DNA from: an uncultured Paracoccaceae bacterium | GTDB lineage: Bacteria; Pseudomonadota; Alphaproteobacteria; Rhodobacterales; Rhodobacteraceae | Direction: 5' to 3' | NCBI GenBank assembly: GCA_938049225.1 | Contig: CALICM010000015.1 | Span: 18,079-82,078, forward strand | DNA: 64,000 bases | Shown: positions 29,000-39,162 of the stretch, piece after piece | Numbering within the stretch: position 1 is the stretch's first letter | Layout: every line of letters starts with the position of its first letter | Program-made: the position numbers and the translations under genes | The notes under the pieces: model-generated | Database searches by the model: none | The model's input: the letters and a program-made list of their open reading frames with translations, nothing else | What the model was told of the DNA's origin: nothing

Positions 29000-31222
29000 A
29001 TGACCAACGCGACCCACCCAGACATTATCTACACCAAAGTTGACGAGGCGCCGCAGCTTGCCTCGGCCTCGCTCCTTCGGATCATCCGTTCCTTTGCCGG
29101 GGCGGCGGGGATTTCGCTGGGCACCAAGGACATCTCGCTGGCGGGTCGGATCATCGCGGCGTTTCCGGAACGGCTGACCGAGGCGCAGCGGCAGTCCGAT
29201 GACTTGGCCGCGTTGGGTGAATTGGTGAAGACACCCCAGGCCAATGTGATCAAGCTGCCCAACATCTCGGCCTCGGTACCGCAGCTTGTCGCGGCAGTGA
29301 AAGAGTTGCAATCGCAGGGCTACGACCTGCCTGACTATCCTGAGGAGCCCGCGACCGACGGGGAGAAAGAGACCCGCGCACGATATGACGCGATCAAAGG
29401 CTCGGCGGTCAACCCTGTTCTGCGCGAGGGGAACTCCGACCGCCGCGCCGCCGTGGCGGTGAAGAACTATGCCAAGGCGAACCCGCATTCGATGGGCAAG
29501 TGGTCGCCAGACAGCAAAACGCGTGTCTCGACCATGTCGGCCGGTGATTTCCGCACGAACGAGAGATCCGTGACCCTGGCCGAGGCACAAGCTGGCGCGG
29601 CCCGGATCGAAATGGAGGGCCGGGATGGTAAGGTCACCGTTCTGAAAGATGGTGTAGAGTTCCCGGCAGGCACGGTTGTCGACGCGACTTACATGTCGGC
29701 CAAGGCGTTGGATGCCTTTCTGGCACAGCAGATCGAGGCGACGAGAGAGGCGGGTGTCCTGTTTTCGCTACACCTCAAGGCCACGATGATGAAGGTGTCA
29801 GACCCGATCCTGTTCGGGCATGCGGTGACGGCCTTCCTCAAGCCGGTGTTCGACAAATTCGGCGATGCCCTCAGCGCAGCTGGCGTGAACCCGAACTCCG
29901 GCTTGGGCGACTTGCTGGATCGGGTGGCCGCGATGCCCGAAAAGGACCAGATCGAGGCCGAGATCGACGCGGTCATAGCCGCCCGTCCGCCGCTGTATAT
30001 GGTCAATTCAGACAAGGGTATCACCAACCTGCATGTGCCGTCGGACGTGATCATCGATGCGTCCATGCCAGCGCTGATCCGCGCGGGCGGCAAGGGCTGG
30101 GGCCCGGATGGGACCGAGGCTGACGCGAATTGCGTCATCCCCGACAGCTCCTACGCCGCGGTCTATGACGTGGCGATCCAGTATTTCAAAGACACCGGCG
30201 CGCTGGATCCGGCGACATCTGGCACGGTGCAAAATATCGGCCTGATGGCGCAAAAGGCCGAGGAATACGGCTCGCACCCCACCACGTTCGAGATCCCGGC
30301 CGACGGCACCGTGCGGATGATCGCGGCCAACGGCGATGTGCTGCATGAACACACCGTCGAGGCAGGGGACATTTGGCGTTCGGCAAGCACCCGAAAAGCG
30401 CCGATTGAGAACTGGGTGCAGCTGGCGATTGAGCGGCAAAAGGCGGAAGGGTGCCAGGCGATCTTCTGGCTGGACGAGACCCGCGCCCATGATGCGGAAC
30501 TGATCAAATACGTGGTGCCGCTGCTACAAGCCGCCGGTGTGGCGGACACCTTTCAGATCTTGGCGCCACAGGCGGCCACGCGTGTGACCCTGGAGACAAT
30601 CCGCAAGGGCGAGAACGCCATCGCGATCACGGGCAATGTTCTTCGGGATTATCTGACCGATCTGTTCCCGATCCTTGAGCTTGGAACCTCGGCCAAGATG
30701 TTGTCGATCGTGAAGTTGATGAATGGCGGCGGGTTGTTCGAGACCGGGGCAGGGGGCTCGGCCCCCAAGCACGTCCAGCAGTTGGTGGAGGAGAACCACC
30801 TACGCTGGGATTCGCTGGGCGAGTTTTGTGCGCTGGGCGAAAGCCTGAAGTTTCTGGCCGAGTACAAGGGCAATCCCAAGGCGAAAGTGCTGGGGGATAC
30901 GGTGGACACTGCGACCCAGGGCATTCTGGACCACAACAAATCCCCCAGCCGCCGCGTGGGTCAGCCGGATAATCGCGACAGCCACTTCTATTTTGCGCTG
31001 TACTGGGCACAGGCGCTGGCCGCGCAGACCGAGGATCCCGCGCTGGCCGACCACTTCGCCCCCATCGCCAAGGCCCTGGCCGAAAACGAAGCGGTCATCA
31101 CCGCCGAACTTGCGGCGGCCCAAGGCAAGCCGGCGGATCTGGGCGGCTATTACCACACCGACCCGCACAAGACGGATTCAGTGATGCGGCCGTCAGTAAC
31201 ACTGAACCGGATCATCGGCTGA
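29000..31222 (+). CDS. icd: NADP-dependent isocitrate dehydrogenase, monomeric type
   Basis: A 740-aa monomeric isocitrate dehydrogenase that oxidises isocitrate to 2-oxoglutarate with NADP in the TCA cycle. Characteristic segments are the N-terminal [30 protein letters not shown]-equivalent [22 protein letters not shown] and [10 protein letters not shown]. Length matches the family and there are no homodimeric-type motifs. It is a single gene with a GC hairpin terminator immediately downstream. Confidence 0.97.
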   Translation: MTNATHPDIIYTKVDEAPQLASASLLRIIRSFAGAAGISLGTKDISLAGRIIAAFPERLTEAQRQSDDLAALGELVKTPQANVIKLPNISASVPQLVAAVKELQSQGYDLPDYPEEPATDGEKETRARYDAIKGSAVNPVLREGNSDRRAAVAVKNYAKANPHSMGKWSPDSKTRVSTMSAGDFRTNERSVTLAEAQAGAARIEMEGRDGKVTVLKDGVEFPAGTVVDATYMSAKALDAFLAQQIEATREAGVLFSLHLKATMMKVSDPILFGHAVTAFLKPVFDKFGDALSAAGVNPNSGLGDLLDRVAAMPEKDQIEAEIDAVIAARPPLYMVNSDKGITNLHVPSDVIIDASMPALIRAGGKGWGPDGTEADANCVIPDSSYAAVYDVAIQYFKDTGALDPATSGTVQNIGLMAQKAEEYGSHPTTFEIPADGTVRMIAANGDVLHEHTVEAGDIWRSASTRKAPIENWVQLAIERQKAEGCQAIFWLDETRAHDAELIKYVVPLLQAAGVADTFQILAPQAATRVTLETIRKGENAIAITGNVLRDYLTDLFPILELGTSAKMLSIVKLMNGGGLFETGAGGSAPKHVQQLVEENHLRWDSLGEFCALGESLKFLAEYKGNPKAKVLGDTVDTATQGILDHNKSPSRRVGQPDNRDSHFYFALYWAQALAAQTEDPALADHFAPIAKALAENEAVITAELAAAQGKPADLGGYYHTDPHKTDSVMRPSVTLNRIIG

Positions 31223-31230
31223 CACGAATC

Positions 31231-31258
31231 GCCCCGCCCACCGGACGGCGGGGCCTTT
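31231..31258 (+). terminator. Terminator after isocitrate dehydrogenase
   Basis: A perfect 8-bp stem (31231-31238 with 31247-31254), eight-base loop, then CTTT. It begins nine bases after the icd stop codon and overlaps the 3' end of the permease remnant on the other strand. Confidence 0.6.
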
Positions 31259-31465
31259 ACCGCTTGGCGGCGTAATAGGACACGCGGCGTTCCAGATAGG
31301 CCAGCACCTCGGAAATTGTGAAGGCCAGCGCGAAGAGCACGATCAAAACCGCCCAGAAATGGGCCATCAGGAAGTTGGCTGAATACAGCTCGAACAGCGC
31401 CTGGAACCCACGACCTGGATCAGAAATTGGCCGATAATCGCACCTGTGACGGTCCGAATGACGCC
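31257..31465 (-). pseudogene. ABC transporter permease remnant (C-terminus)
   Basis: Read on the minus strand, about 70 codons give the end of an ABC inner-membrane permease. VIRTVTGAIIGQFLI is followed, after a frame change near 31417, by FELYSANFLMAHFWAV, LFALAFTISEVLAYLERR and SYYAAKR, then a stop. The terminal LERR helix ending is typical of NitT/TauT-type permeases. The N-terminal two thirds and any ATPase or binding protein are missing. It is a decayed leftover between icd and the FAH gene. Confidence 0.6.
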
Positions 31466-31574
31466 TGGATCACCCAGCCTTTAACCCGAATCGGCGGAGT
31501 CCGTTGAATTTTGTTTTTTGCCCAGTGACTGGGCTATGGCACCGACTACGCCGAGCCAAAAAAGGGAGGGGCAT

Positions 31575-32261
31575 ATGTCTCAATTCGCCATCGAAACGCC
31601 AACCGTCGTGGCGTTGCCTATAGCGGGGTCACAAGCGATGTTCCCCGTGCGCCGGGTCTATTGCATCGGTCGAAACTATGCCGCCCACGCCATTGAAATG
31701 GGCCATGACCCAGACCGTGAGCCACCGTTTTTCTTCCAGAAAAACCCCAATAATCTGGACCCCTCAGGCGAATTTCCCTATCCGCTGCACACCTCGGATG
31801 TACATCACGAGGCCGAGGTCGCGGTGATGCTCAAATCAGGCGGCACCGACATTCCGCTGGACCGCGCGCTTGAGCATGTTTTCGGGTATGCGCCGGCACT
31901 GGATATGACCCGGCGCGACCTGCAGGGCGAGATGAAAAAGATGGGCCGCCCGTGGGAGATCGGTAAGGCGTTCGAACGCTCAGCCCCTGTGGGCCCCGTT
32001 CGCCCGGTCGCCGAAACCGGGCACTTGGACCAGGGTGCGATCACGCTCAAGGTCAATGGCGCGTTGCGACAAGAGGGCGATTTGAACCAGATGATCTGGA
32101 AGGTGCCCGAGATGATTTCCTATCTGTCCGAATATTTCGAACTGGCGGCTGGCGATGTGATCTTGTCGGGAACCCCGGCAGGTGTCGGGCCCGTTGTGAA
32201 AGGCGACACGATGGAGATTGCCGTCGAAGGTTTGGGCCGTATGACCGTATCGGTGGTTTGA
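31575..32261 (+). CDS. Fumarylacetoacetate hydrolase family protein
   Basis: A 228-aa FAH-fold enzyme. It has the N-terminal [24 protein letters not shown], and the metal ligands in HHEAEVAV with later [10 protein letters not shown]. These match small FAH proteins that act as acylpyruvate hydrolases, oxaloacetate decarboxylases or maleylpyruvate isomerase-like enzymes. The start at 31575 follows AAAGGGAGGGG, deciding against the in-frame ATG at 31518. It is monocistronic, so the substrate is not indicated. Confidence 0.88.
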   Translation: MSQFAIETPTVVALPIAGSQAMFPVRRVYCIGRNYAAHAIEMGHDPDREPPFFFQKNPNNLDPSGEFPYPLHTSDVHHEAEVAVMLKSGGTDIPLDRALEHVFGYAPALDMTRRDLQGEMKKMGRPWEIGKAFERSAPVGPVRPVAETGHLDQGAITLKVNGALRQEGDLNQMIWKVPEMISYLSEYFELAAGDVILSGTPAGVGPVVKGDTMEIAVEGLGRMTVSVV

Positions 32262-32421
32262 GGCCGCATCTGACGATTACGTATCCACAAAACCACGTGA
32301 GGCCGCTGTCGCTCGCGCAGTGCTTTGGTACACTCGATTGTCATGCGAATATGCGCCCGAAGGGTCGCCGACGTTGGCCCGTACCGGCACCTGGGCCCAA
32401 GACTTAGAAAGGATCAAACTT

Positions 32422-32886
32422 ATGGAACGCCCCCCTTTGCCAGCTTTCACCCAAGAAACCGCCCGCGAAAAGGTCCGCCTGGCCGAGGACGGGTGGAACA
32501 GCCGTGATCCGGCGCGCGTGGCCGTTGCCTATACCGTCGACACCCAATGGCGCAATCGGGCCGAATTCGTCACCGGGCGTGCCGCGGTTGAGGCGTTCCT
32601 GGCGCGCAAATGGGCAAAAGAGCTGGACTATCGGCTGATCAAAGAGCTTTGGGCATGGACCGACAATCGGATCGCGGTGCGGTTTTCCTATGAATACCAT
32701 GATGACAGCGGCACCTGGTTCCGCGCTTATGGCAATGAAAATTGGGAGTTTGCGCCCGATGGTTTGATGCGCCGAAGAATTGCCAGCATCAACGAACATC
32801 CAATTCAACTGGACGACCGAAAATATCACTGGCCTTTGGGGCGCCGCCCGGATGATCATCCCGGTTTGAGTGACCTGGGCCTTTAG
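32422..32886 (+). CDS. NTF2-like DUF1348 family protein
   Basis: A 154-aa cytosolic protein of the DUF1348/nuclear transport factor 2-like superfamily, a cone-shaped fold. Diagnostic runs are [38 protein letters not shown] and [13 protein letters not shown]. The C-terminus [15 protein letters not shown] is also typical. No catalytic function is established for the family. The start at 32422 is chosen where similarity begins, with AAAGGAT nearby; the frame runs open to 32320 without similarity. Confidence 0.87.
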   Translation: MERPPLPAFTQETAREKVRLAEDGWNSRDPARVAVAYTVDTQWRNRAEFVTGRAAVEAFLARKWAKELDYRLIKELWAWTDNRIAVRFSYEYHDDSGTWFRAYGNENWEFAPDGLMRRRIASINEHPIQLDDRKYHWPLGRRPDDHPGLSDLGL

Positions 32887-33060
32887 CACACGCCTCAATC
32901 ATAGGTTTAAATTTGGTTGAGATCTAGGCAATTTCGTCGCAATGGCCTTTAAATGCTTCGACACAGGGGATGCGGTGTGTTGACCGATGCGCAAATTTGG
33001 TGCTGGTTAACCGGTGACCCGCCCATCCGGTGTGTCCGCTAAGCGCTGGATTATCCCTTC

Positions 33061-34845
33061 ATGTCCCTAGCCAGCCCGATCACGGCAACAGACTGGTTCA
33101 CAAGCGCGCGTCGCGTTGTGGTCCTGGTCGATGTGGTCGAGTCGGTGCGCCTGATCGAAAGGGACGAGGTGGGCACGGTATCCCGCTGGCTTGAGATCGT
33201 GCAGCACACCGAAAAAAACCTACTGCCACCCGGTGAGAACCGCAAAGTGAAGTCAACCGGCGACGGTATGCTGCTGGACATCGATGACGTCCAACTGGCT
33301 GTCAAGATCGCCTTTGGCATCCATGCCTTCTGCGCCAAGATCAACGAAGGGCTTCCGGCGGACGAGCAGGTGCATCTGCGCACCGGGCTTGAGGTTGGGG
33401 ACCTGATGGTCGACAGCCACGATATCTATGGCCACAACGTGAACATTGCCGCCCGGCTGGCCGCATTGGCCGAACCGGGCGAAATCATCGCCTCGGCAGG
33501 GGTGCGGGATCTGGTGACCCAGGGCATCGACGCGGATATCGAGGATCTGGGCGATTGTATCTTGAAGCATGTGCGCAAACCTGTCCGGGCCTATCGTCTG
33601 GCACCGGTCGGGCATGGCAGTCTGCGAACGCAGATGCCGCTGCCGGCGGAATCCCTGCTGCCGACCATCGCGGTTATCCCCTTCGCCACCTATAGCAGCG
33701 ACAACCGCGCAGCGGTTGGCCAGATCCTGGCCGAGGAGATGATCCGCGCCTTCGGGCAATCGCCGCATCTGAACGTCATCTCGCGCTTGTCCACCGCCCC
33801 TTTCGCGCGGGGCGATCATTCGCTTGAGGAACTGGGGGACTTGCTGGGCGCCAGCCATATCATCACCGGACGGGCGGTCGAGAATGGCGATAAACTGGCG
33901 CTGACCCTGGACCTGACCGAGGTGCGCAGCAAACAGGTCATCTGGTCGGACCGGTTCGAGGAGAAGATCGGGCATATCCTGATCGGCGACCAACAGATGA
34001 TTGCCCGTATCGCCGAGGCGGTCGGCCGGACTATCCTGAACCGCGAGTTGCATCGCGCCAGCAGTCTGCCGGTGCGCACGCTGGAAAGCTATACGCTGAT
34101 GCTGTCGGCGGTGAACGCGATGTACCGGCTGTCGCTGTCGGAGTTCTCCAAAGCCCAGAAAATGCTAGACACAGTGATCGAGCGGAACCCCCGCCACTCG
34201 GTTCCACTGGCCTGGTTGGGGAATTGGCACGTATTGAAAGTGCAGCAGGGCTGGGCAGATGATGTGGCGCGGGAACATCAATTGGCTGAAAACAGCACCG
34301 CGCGTGCGTTGGACCTCAACCCTGACTGCGAGCAGGCTCTTACGATTGATGGGTTGATTCAAACGAATTTGGGGAAGGATTTTGAAGGAGCGGACGGGCA
34401 GTATACCAAGGCCTTATATCACAACCCGAATAACGCTCAGGCGAATCTGCTTAAAGGGACAATGCATGCCTTCCGAGATGAGGGCGAGCAAGCTGTCGAA
34501 TTGGCACTGCGAGCCCAGGCGCAATCGCCGTATGACCCGCAAAAGTACTTCTTTGATTGTTTGACGGCGGTCGCACATATTTCGGCGCATCAGCCAGAGA
34601 AGGCTCTGCTTTACGCTGAGCGTTCCTTACGCTCAAATTCTACACATACCTCTACTTTGCGGACGCTCGCTATAGCGCAATGGCAGGTGGGCAATAGGGT
34701 CAGCGCCCGAGAAACTGTGAGTAAACTCACAGCTCTCGAGCCATCATTCACCGTATCAAAGTGGCAGGCTTCAAACCCGGCTGCTGGGTATGAGATGGGG
34801 AAGACAATAGCTAAAATTTTGTCTGAGGCTGGTGCTCCGGACTGA
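33061..34845 (+). CDS. Class III adenylate/guanylate cyclase with TPR-like tail
   Basis: A 594-aa soluble protein. Residues 18-185 form a class III nucleotide cyclase catalytic domain: metal Asp D24 in VVVLVDVVES, D68 in KSTGDGM, and DIYGHNVNIAARLAALAEPGE carrying the base- and ribose-binding residues. It therefore looks active. Residues 205-335 resemble the FlgO/TolB-N-like domain found in similar cyclases (IAVIPFATYSSDNRA, ASHIITGRAV), and 345-580 form TPR-like helices. No strong ribosome binding site precedes the ATG. The last 450 bases are visibly more A+T-rich than the front. It leads the three-gene block with the GYA-repeat phosphatase-fold protein and the protease. Confidence 0.88.
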   Translation: MSLASPITATDWFTSARRVVVLVDVVESVRLIERDEVGTVSRWLEIVQHTEKNLLPPGENRKVKSTGDGMLLDIDDVQLAVKIAFGIHAFCAKINEGLPADEQVHLRTGLEVGDLMVDSHDIYGHNVNIAARLAALAEPGEIIASAGVRDLVTQGIDADIEDLGDCILKHVRKPVRAYRLAPVGHGSLRTQMPLPAESLLPTIAVIPFATYSSDNRAAVGQILAEEMIRAFGQSPHLNVISRLSTAPFARGDHSLEELGDLLGASHIITGRAVENGDKLALTLDLTEVRSKQVIWSDRFEEKIGHILIGDQQMIARIAEAVGRTILNRELHRASSLPVRTLESYTLMLSAVNAMYRLSLSEFSKAQKMLDTVIERNPRHSVPLAWLGNWHVLKVQQGWADDVAREHQLAENSTARALDLNPDCEQALTIDGLIQTNLGKDFEGADGQYTKALYHNPNNAQANLLKGTMHAFRDEGEQAVELALRAQAQSPYDPQKYFFDCLTAVAHISAHQPEKALLYAERSLRSNSTHTSTLRTLAIAQWQVGNRVSARETVSKLTALEPSFTVSKWQASNPAAGYEMGKTIAKILSEAGAPD

Positions 34846-34885
34846 AGCGTCTGAATAATTTGCTACTGGTTGAGGGGATTAAGGA

Positions 34886-36010
34886 ATGGTTAAGTTGGGT
34901 GCCGAAGCGGGCTATGCAGGATATGCGGGCTACGCTGGATACGCCGGGTATGCCGGTTACGCTGGATACGCGGGGTATGCAGGCTACGGGGGCTTGCCGC
35001 AAGCGCCGTTTGTTCCCCCAGCATTAATCACTACCCGTGATGGTATCGTTGGCGCCTGGCAGATGCCGACACAGGCGCCAGACCCGCTCAATCTGAATGA
35101 TACTGACAACCTGCACCTTTGGTCGGCCGAGGTTCGCGAGAGTCTGTATCAATTCGAGATGATTTCGCGCCTCGGGTTCACGATGGATGGCGAAACCGCG
35201 CGCCTGTGGCACCTCGAGGCAGATGATAATGGCGGTGGGGTGCCCGCGACCAGCTATAAAGCGTTGCTCAATATGAGTCGTCCGGACAAAAAAACCTTCC
35301 TTGAGCAAACCCGGTTCATCGAGCAATATTCGGATCTGCGCCCAGATCGCGCGCTCGAGATTGAGACGCAATTGGATCTGCCCACCGCGTTCTTCGGCTC
35401 GATTGCTTATCTGAATGCTTCACGGACCAAATACACCTATGAATTGGTACTGGCGTCGCTGCGGCTGGCGCATTTCGCCGAGATGCGGCTGAAACACGCG
35501 CTGGCTGCCAAACGTCCGGTTGAGTATTCCGCGCAGATCCAGAGCATCATTTCGAACCCGCTGCACGGCTCCCTGCCATCCGGCCATGCGACCGAGGCAC
35601 ATATCGTGGCGACTGTTCTTACCCGTGTACTCGAAGCCTCGGGCAACCCGGTCTACAATGAAGAAAGCTGGCGGGCGCAGTTCTTCCGCCTGGCGGCGCG
35701 GATCGCCGTGAACCGAACTGTGGCGGGCGTGCACTTCCCAGTGGACAGCGCTGCGGGGGCCTGTTTGGGGATCACCTTGGGCGACTATTTGGTCGCACGT
35801 GCTAACGGGGCCAGTACTTACAGCGCGTGGTCATTCGATGGCGCGGAGTTCAGCGGCGATTTCGAGCCCGAAAAGATGTATAACATCCCCAAAAGCCGAC
35901 AAGAGGCGTCGCTGGCCCATACCAAGCTGGGTAGCGAGACCATCGATCCGGCGGACCAATCCCCGATCCTGAACTTCCTGTGGAACAAGGCCGTTAAAGA
36001 GTGGGCGTGA
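34886..36010 (+). CDS. PAP2/vanadium haloperoxidase-fold protein with GYA repeat
   Basis: A 374-aa protein with no signal peptide or membrane helix. Residues 9-35 are eight GYA units and one GYG, and the rest is a soluble PAP2/vanadium-dependent haloperoxidase fold. All three active-site motifs are intact: K203 to R210-P211, PSGH ending at H234, and R277-H283-D287 (NRTVAGVHFPVD). It could be an acid phosphatase or a haloperoxidase; the motifs alone do not decide. It lies 40 bases after the cyclase gene and 33 before the protease. The start is supported by GAGGGG upstream. The tyrosine-rich repeat may mediate self-association. Confidence 0.85.
   Translation: MVKLGAEAGYAGYAGYAGYAGYAGYAGYAGYAGYGGLPQAPFVPPALITTRDGIVGAWQMPTQAPDPLNLNDTDNLHLWSAEVRESLYQFEMISRLGFTMDGETARLWHLEADDNGGGVPATSYKALLNMSRPDKKTFLEQTRFIEQYSDLRPDRALEIETQLDLPTAFFGSIAYLNASRTKYTYELVLASLRLAHFAEMRLKHALAAKRPVEYSAQIQSIISNPLHGSLPSGHATEAHIVATVLTRVLEASGNPVYNEESWRAQFFRLAARIAVNRTVAGVHFPVDSAAGACLGITLGDYLVARANGASTYSAWSFDGAEFSGDFEPEKMYNIPKSRQEASLAHTKLGSETIDPADQSPILNFLWNKAVKEWA
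34910..34990 (+). repeat. Nine tandem 9-base units coding Gly-Tyr-Ala
   Basis: Nine in-frame units of the form GGN-TAY-GCN, the last ending in GGG. Units differ mainly at third codon positions, so the peptide repeat is kept while the DNA has drifted. That argues for selection on the protein rather than recent slippage alone. Confidence 0.9.
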
Positions 36011-36043
36011 GTCCAGACGGTACTGTGGTAGGGAGGATGGACT

Positions 36044-38188
36044 ATGGTGAACGAAGCTGAGGGAGACGGCTGGGGGCCCGCGCGCATTGCCGAGAACCTG
36101 GACCCGCTAACAGATTGGTTCTTGGTGGCCGATCTTGAGGACGTGGATCCAAACGCGCTTTTTCCAATCACTGTGGGGTTGAAGAGCGGCGATATTGTCG
36201 GGCTCAGTGATCGGCTTGCGGTGTTCGCGACCGAGGTGAACGCCACTCGTGCCGACAACCCCCTACCAGCGCCCGTTGTGATTGTGCCCGGGATTTACCT
36301 CAAAGGCGCAAGTGACGGCAGCGGACCGGGTCGTGCCTCGCGGGCCAAGGGGCAACGCGGGGATGAATTCTTTACCGTGCTGGTCAATCATACTGTGCTG
36401 GATTTGCTGCAAGCTGGCACCAGCGCGACATCGGCCACGCATCCATGCAACGACATCTTTTATGTGATCGACGGCCCAAACCTGGCCAAAGATGCCCGCG
36501 CGGCCGAGACACCCCGCGCGCAGGTCACGCTGGACGACGTCCCCCCCGCGCCGGGCGTGGTGATCACCGCCATTATCGATACCGGCATCCCGTTGCTGAA
36601 TGCCTGTTTGCGCGACGCGCAGGGGCGCAGCCGGGTGCAATACGCTTGGCTTCAAAACGGCCGTGCGCGGCAGAACGATCCCAGTTTCGTTCCGCATGGG
36701 CGCGAGTTCGAGGCCAGCGACCTCGACGATCTGATCGATGCCTATTCCACCAACGGGCCTTATTTGGACGAGATGGCGGCCTATCGCAAAATGGGCCTGG
36801 CGGATTTTAGCAAACGCAACCGGCACCCTTTGGGCCGTCAGGTGACGCATGGCGCTCATGTGGTGGGCCTCGCGGCTGGATACCCCATGGCCGAAAACCG
36901 AGTCGATCGGCCCGTGATCGCTGTTCAGTTGCCAAACAAGGTGGTCGCCGACACCTCGGGCAACAGCCTGGCGCCCTATCTGTTGTCTGCGCTGGACTAT
37001 ATCGCGGATCGGGCGGATCGGCTTGCCAAACGGATGAACTGTGGGCAGTTGCCTGTGGTCATCAACTTCAGCTTTGGTGGGACGGGCGGGCCACTGGACG
37101 GAACCTCGTTCCTGGAACAGCGGATGGATGCGTTTTTGGCGGCGCGCAACGCGGGTCACCCAGGAAGCACGGCGATTGTTTTGCCGTCGGGCAATGCGCG
37201 ACTGTCGCAGGGCCACGCCAAGGTAACCGTGGAGCGGGACTTCAAAGGGCCCGACAAGACCGAGGTGTTGAACTGGCGTGTCCAGCCCGATGACCAAACC
37301 GCCAGCTTTGTTGAGATTTGGACGCCATCAGGGCCGCCCGAAAAGCGTCTTGAGGTCGCTCTGGGCGCACCCGGTCGCGGCTGGCAAAGTGGCTTTCTGG
37401 CCGAGGATAACTGCCACGCGACGCAGTGGGTAAAAGATGGCAAGGTCATCGCCAAGCTAAGCTACAAATACTACGGTGCCCCAACCAACCGGGGTAGGTT
37501 CACCATCGCGATCAACCCGACCGCCAAGCCCGGTAAAATCCGCGGCCTGGCGCCAGCCGGTACTTGGTCCATCACCTTGAAAAACGCGGGCCTATCGGAA
37601 GGGGAGCATGTCGATGCCTGGGTTTTACGGGATGACGAGTTGCCGGGCTTTGACACGGATGCACGGCAATCGCGGTTCGAGGACGCGCGATACAAGCGGC
37701 ATACACCAACCGGTCTGCCAATTGACGACGACAACAGCGATTGCCCCATCACGCGCCAGGGCCTGCAGAACGTTCTGGCAACCGGTGCCGCGCCGGTCGT
37801 GGTTGCCGGCTATATGGCTCGTTCGGGCGAGGCAGCAAGGTATTCCGCGGGTGGGCTGACCAACACGCCCAAGCGCGTGGGACCGGATGCGCTTGCGGTG
37901 TCTGACGACAGCCGGGTGCATTGGGGCGTGATCTCGAACGGGGTTTACAGTGGGTCGCGGGTGGCGTTGGACGGCACCTCTGTTTCCGCACCGCAAGTGG
38001 CCCGTGCCCTTGTCGATGGCTTGGCCAATGGGCAGCCTGCGACGCGTGCGCAGGTGGCTGTTTGGGCAGCGGCGTCTGAAAAGACCGACTTTGCGCACCG
38101 CGCGCCGAAACCGGCGGACATCCGCGGTGTTGACGGACGGCTGCAACTCGCACCGCAGACCAACCGGCGGTATTGGCCCAAGGGCTAA
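36044..38188 (+). CDS. S8 family subtilisin-like serine protease
   Basis: A 714-aa protease without a signal peptide, so probably cytosolic unless exported by another route. The catalytic triad is visible: D179 in AIIDTGIP, H269 in THGAHVVGL and S646 in DGTSVSAPQVA, with the oxyanion Asn in LPSGN. About 275 residues separate the PSGN region from the Ser, including a beta-rich insert (residues about 400-530). Residues 1-160 are an N-terminal region with PVVIVPGIYLKG. The ribosome binding site GGGAGG precedes the start. It is the third gene of the cyclase/GYA-haloperoxidase block. Confidence 0.88.
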   Translation: MVNEAEGDGWGPARIAENLDPLTDWFLVADLEDVDPNALFPITVGLKSGDIVGLSDRLAVFATEVNATRADNPLPAPVVIVPGIYLKGASDGSGPGRASRAKGQRGDEFFTVLVNHTVLDLLQAGTSATSATHPCNDIFYVIDGPNLAKDARAAETPRAQVTLDDVPPAPGVVITAIIDTGIPLLNACLRDAQGRSRVQYAWLQNGRARQNDPSFVPHGREFEASDLDDLIDAYSTNGPYLDEMAAYRKMGLADFSKRNRHPLGRQVTHGAHVVGLAAGYPMAENRVDRPVIAVQLPNKVVADTSGNSLAPYLLSALDYIADRADRLAKRMNCGQLPVVINFSFGGTGGPLDGTSFLEQRMDAFLAARNAGHPGSTAIVLPSGNARLSQGHAKVTVERDFKGPDKTEVLNWRVQPDDQTASFVEIWTPSGPPEKRLEVALGAPGRGWQSGFLAEDNCHATQWVKDGKVIAKLSYKYYGAPTNRGRFTIAINPTAKPGKIRGLAPAGTWSITLKNAGLSEGEHVDAWVLRDDELPGFDTDARQSRFEDARYKRHTPTGLPIDDDNSDCPITRQGLQNVLATGAAPVVVAGYMARSGEAARYSAGGLTNTPKRVGPDALAVSDDSRVHWGVISNGVYSGSRVALDGTSVSAPQVARALVDGLANGQPATRAQVAVWAAASEKTDFAHRAPKPADIRGVDGRLQLAPQTNRRYWPKG

Positions 38189-38211
38189 GACCGTCGCGCC
38201 GCCGGGTATGT

Positions 38212-39039
38212 CTATTGCGTGGCGGCCTTTGATTTGCTGACGGTTTTGCGGATCCAAAACTCGCCCATCATCCCCACGAGGACACCGATCAGGACAAAAT
38301 AAATCGGATACTCAATCGAGGTTTTGTTGGGGACATAATTCACAAACATCGCGCCACGAGCTTGGTCGATCGTGTGAAACAGTGGGTTCCAGGCAAAAAA
38401 CGGCAGCACTGACAGCGGCAGCATATTGGCCACGAAGAACTTGCCGCTGGTGACCATATTGGCGCGCATATAAAACTTGCTGATCGCTTCAAGCAGGTTT
38501 GGCATCAGCGGCTTGATCATCAGGAACAACAAGCCAATCGCGACACCGCTGGCCCAGGCCAGAATGAACGGCAAGATAAGGCCGATGGGATCATAGATCT
38601 CGAGGTTGTCTTTGAAGACAAACAACCCCGCCACGATGATCAGAGTCGACAAAACGAACATGTAGAAGTCCGCCATTGTCTTGGCCAGGATCATCAGCGC
38701 TGGTGTCATCGGCGCATGCTGCATGATCGGCGATGTCGACGATCCGGCCTGAAGGGTTTTCCCAATTGCTGCATTATGTACTAAAAACAGCAAGATACCG
38801 CTGATCAGAAACAGCACCATATCACCGCGAATAACGGATCCACGCAGGCCGATAACCGCGAACATCGCATAGAAAGCCGCCACCATCGTCAGCGTTTTGA
38901 ACACCGCCAGCAACAGGCCCAACCCCGATGTGCCGCTGATCAAACGCACCTCGCGCACCATACTATGGTAGACGAGGTCGAGAAAATTGATGCCTTCGAT
39001 CAACAAACTGGGGCGTTTGCGTTCCAGGTCTTTGGACAT
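38212..39039 (-). CDS. ABC-2 type polysaccharide export permease
   Basis: A 275-aa inner-membrane protein with about six hydrophobic segments after a cytosolic N-terminus (MSKDLERKRPSLLIEG). It matches KpsM/Wzm-like ABC-2 permeases that export capsular polysaccharide or O-antigen. The start at 39039 follows AGAGG; the open frame to 39174 is a shadow. The partner ATPase is not in the window. It is divergent from the cysQ-kdsB operon, so both sides of the polysaccharide locus may share the 39040-39162 promoter region. Confidence 0.82.
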   Translation of the reverse strand: MSKDLERKRPSLLIEGINFLDLVYHSMVREVRLISGTSGLGLLLAVFKTLTMVAAFYAMFAVIGLRGSVIRGDMVLFLISGILLFLVHNAAIGKTLQAGSSTSPIMQHAPMTPALMILAKTMADFYMFVLSTLIIVAGLFVFKDNLEIYDPIGLILPFILAWASGVAIGLLFLMIKPLMPNLLEAISKFYMRANMVTSGKFFVANMLPLSVLPFFAWNPLFHTIDQARGAMFVNYVPNKTSIEYPIYFVLIGVLVGMMGEFWIRKTVSKSKAATQ

Positions 39040-39162
39040 ATGGCCTCTCATTCCCACTGGACGGTGCGCGCAAAGGACTTTACCTCGATCCCGCCAAAGC
39101 TGCAATTGGCCCCCGGACCAGGTAAGCCACGTCAAACGTGACCGTAAAAGGATGACCAAAGA

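Noticed and set aside
33061..34845. Pycsar-type cyclase
   Set aside because: The cyclase has a long TPR-like tail and the neighbours lack a cyclic-nucleotide-binding domain, TIR or membrane effector, so the label is not supported.
34910..34990. CRISPR-like array
   Set aside because: Units are 9 bases, contiguous, in frame and without spacers; it is a coding repeat.
36263..37297. 344-codon minus-strand frame over the subtilase
   Set aside because: The plus strand carries the complete S8 catalytic triad; the antisense frame has no recognisable domain.
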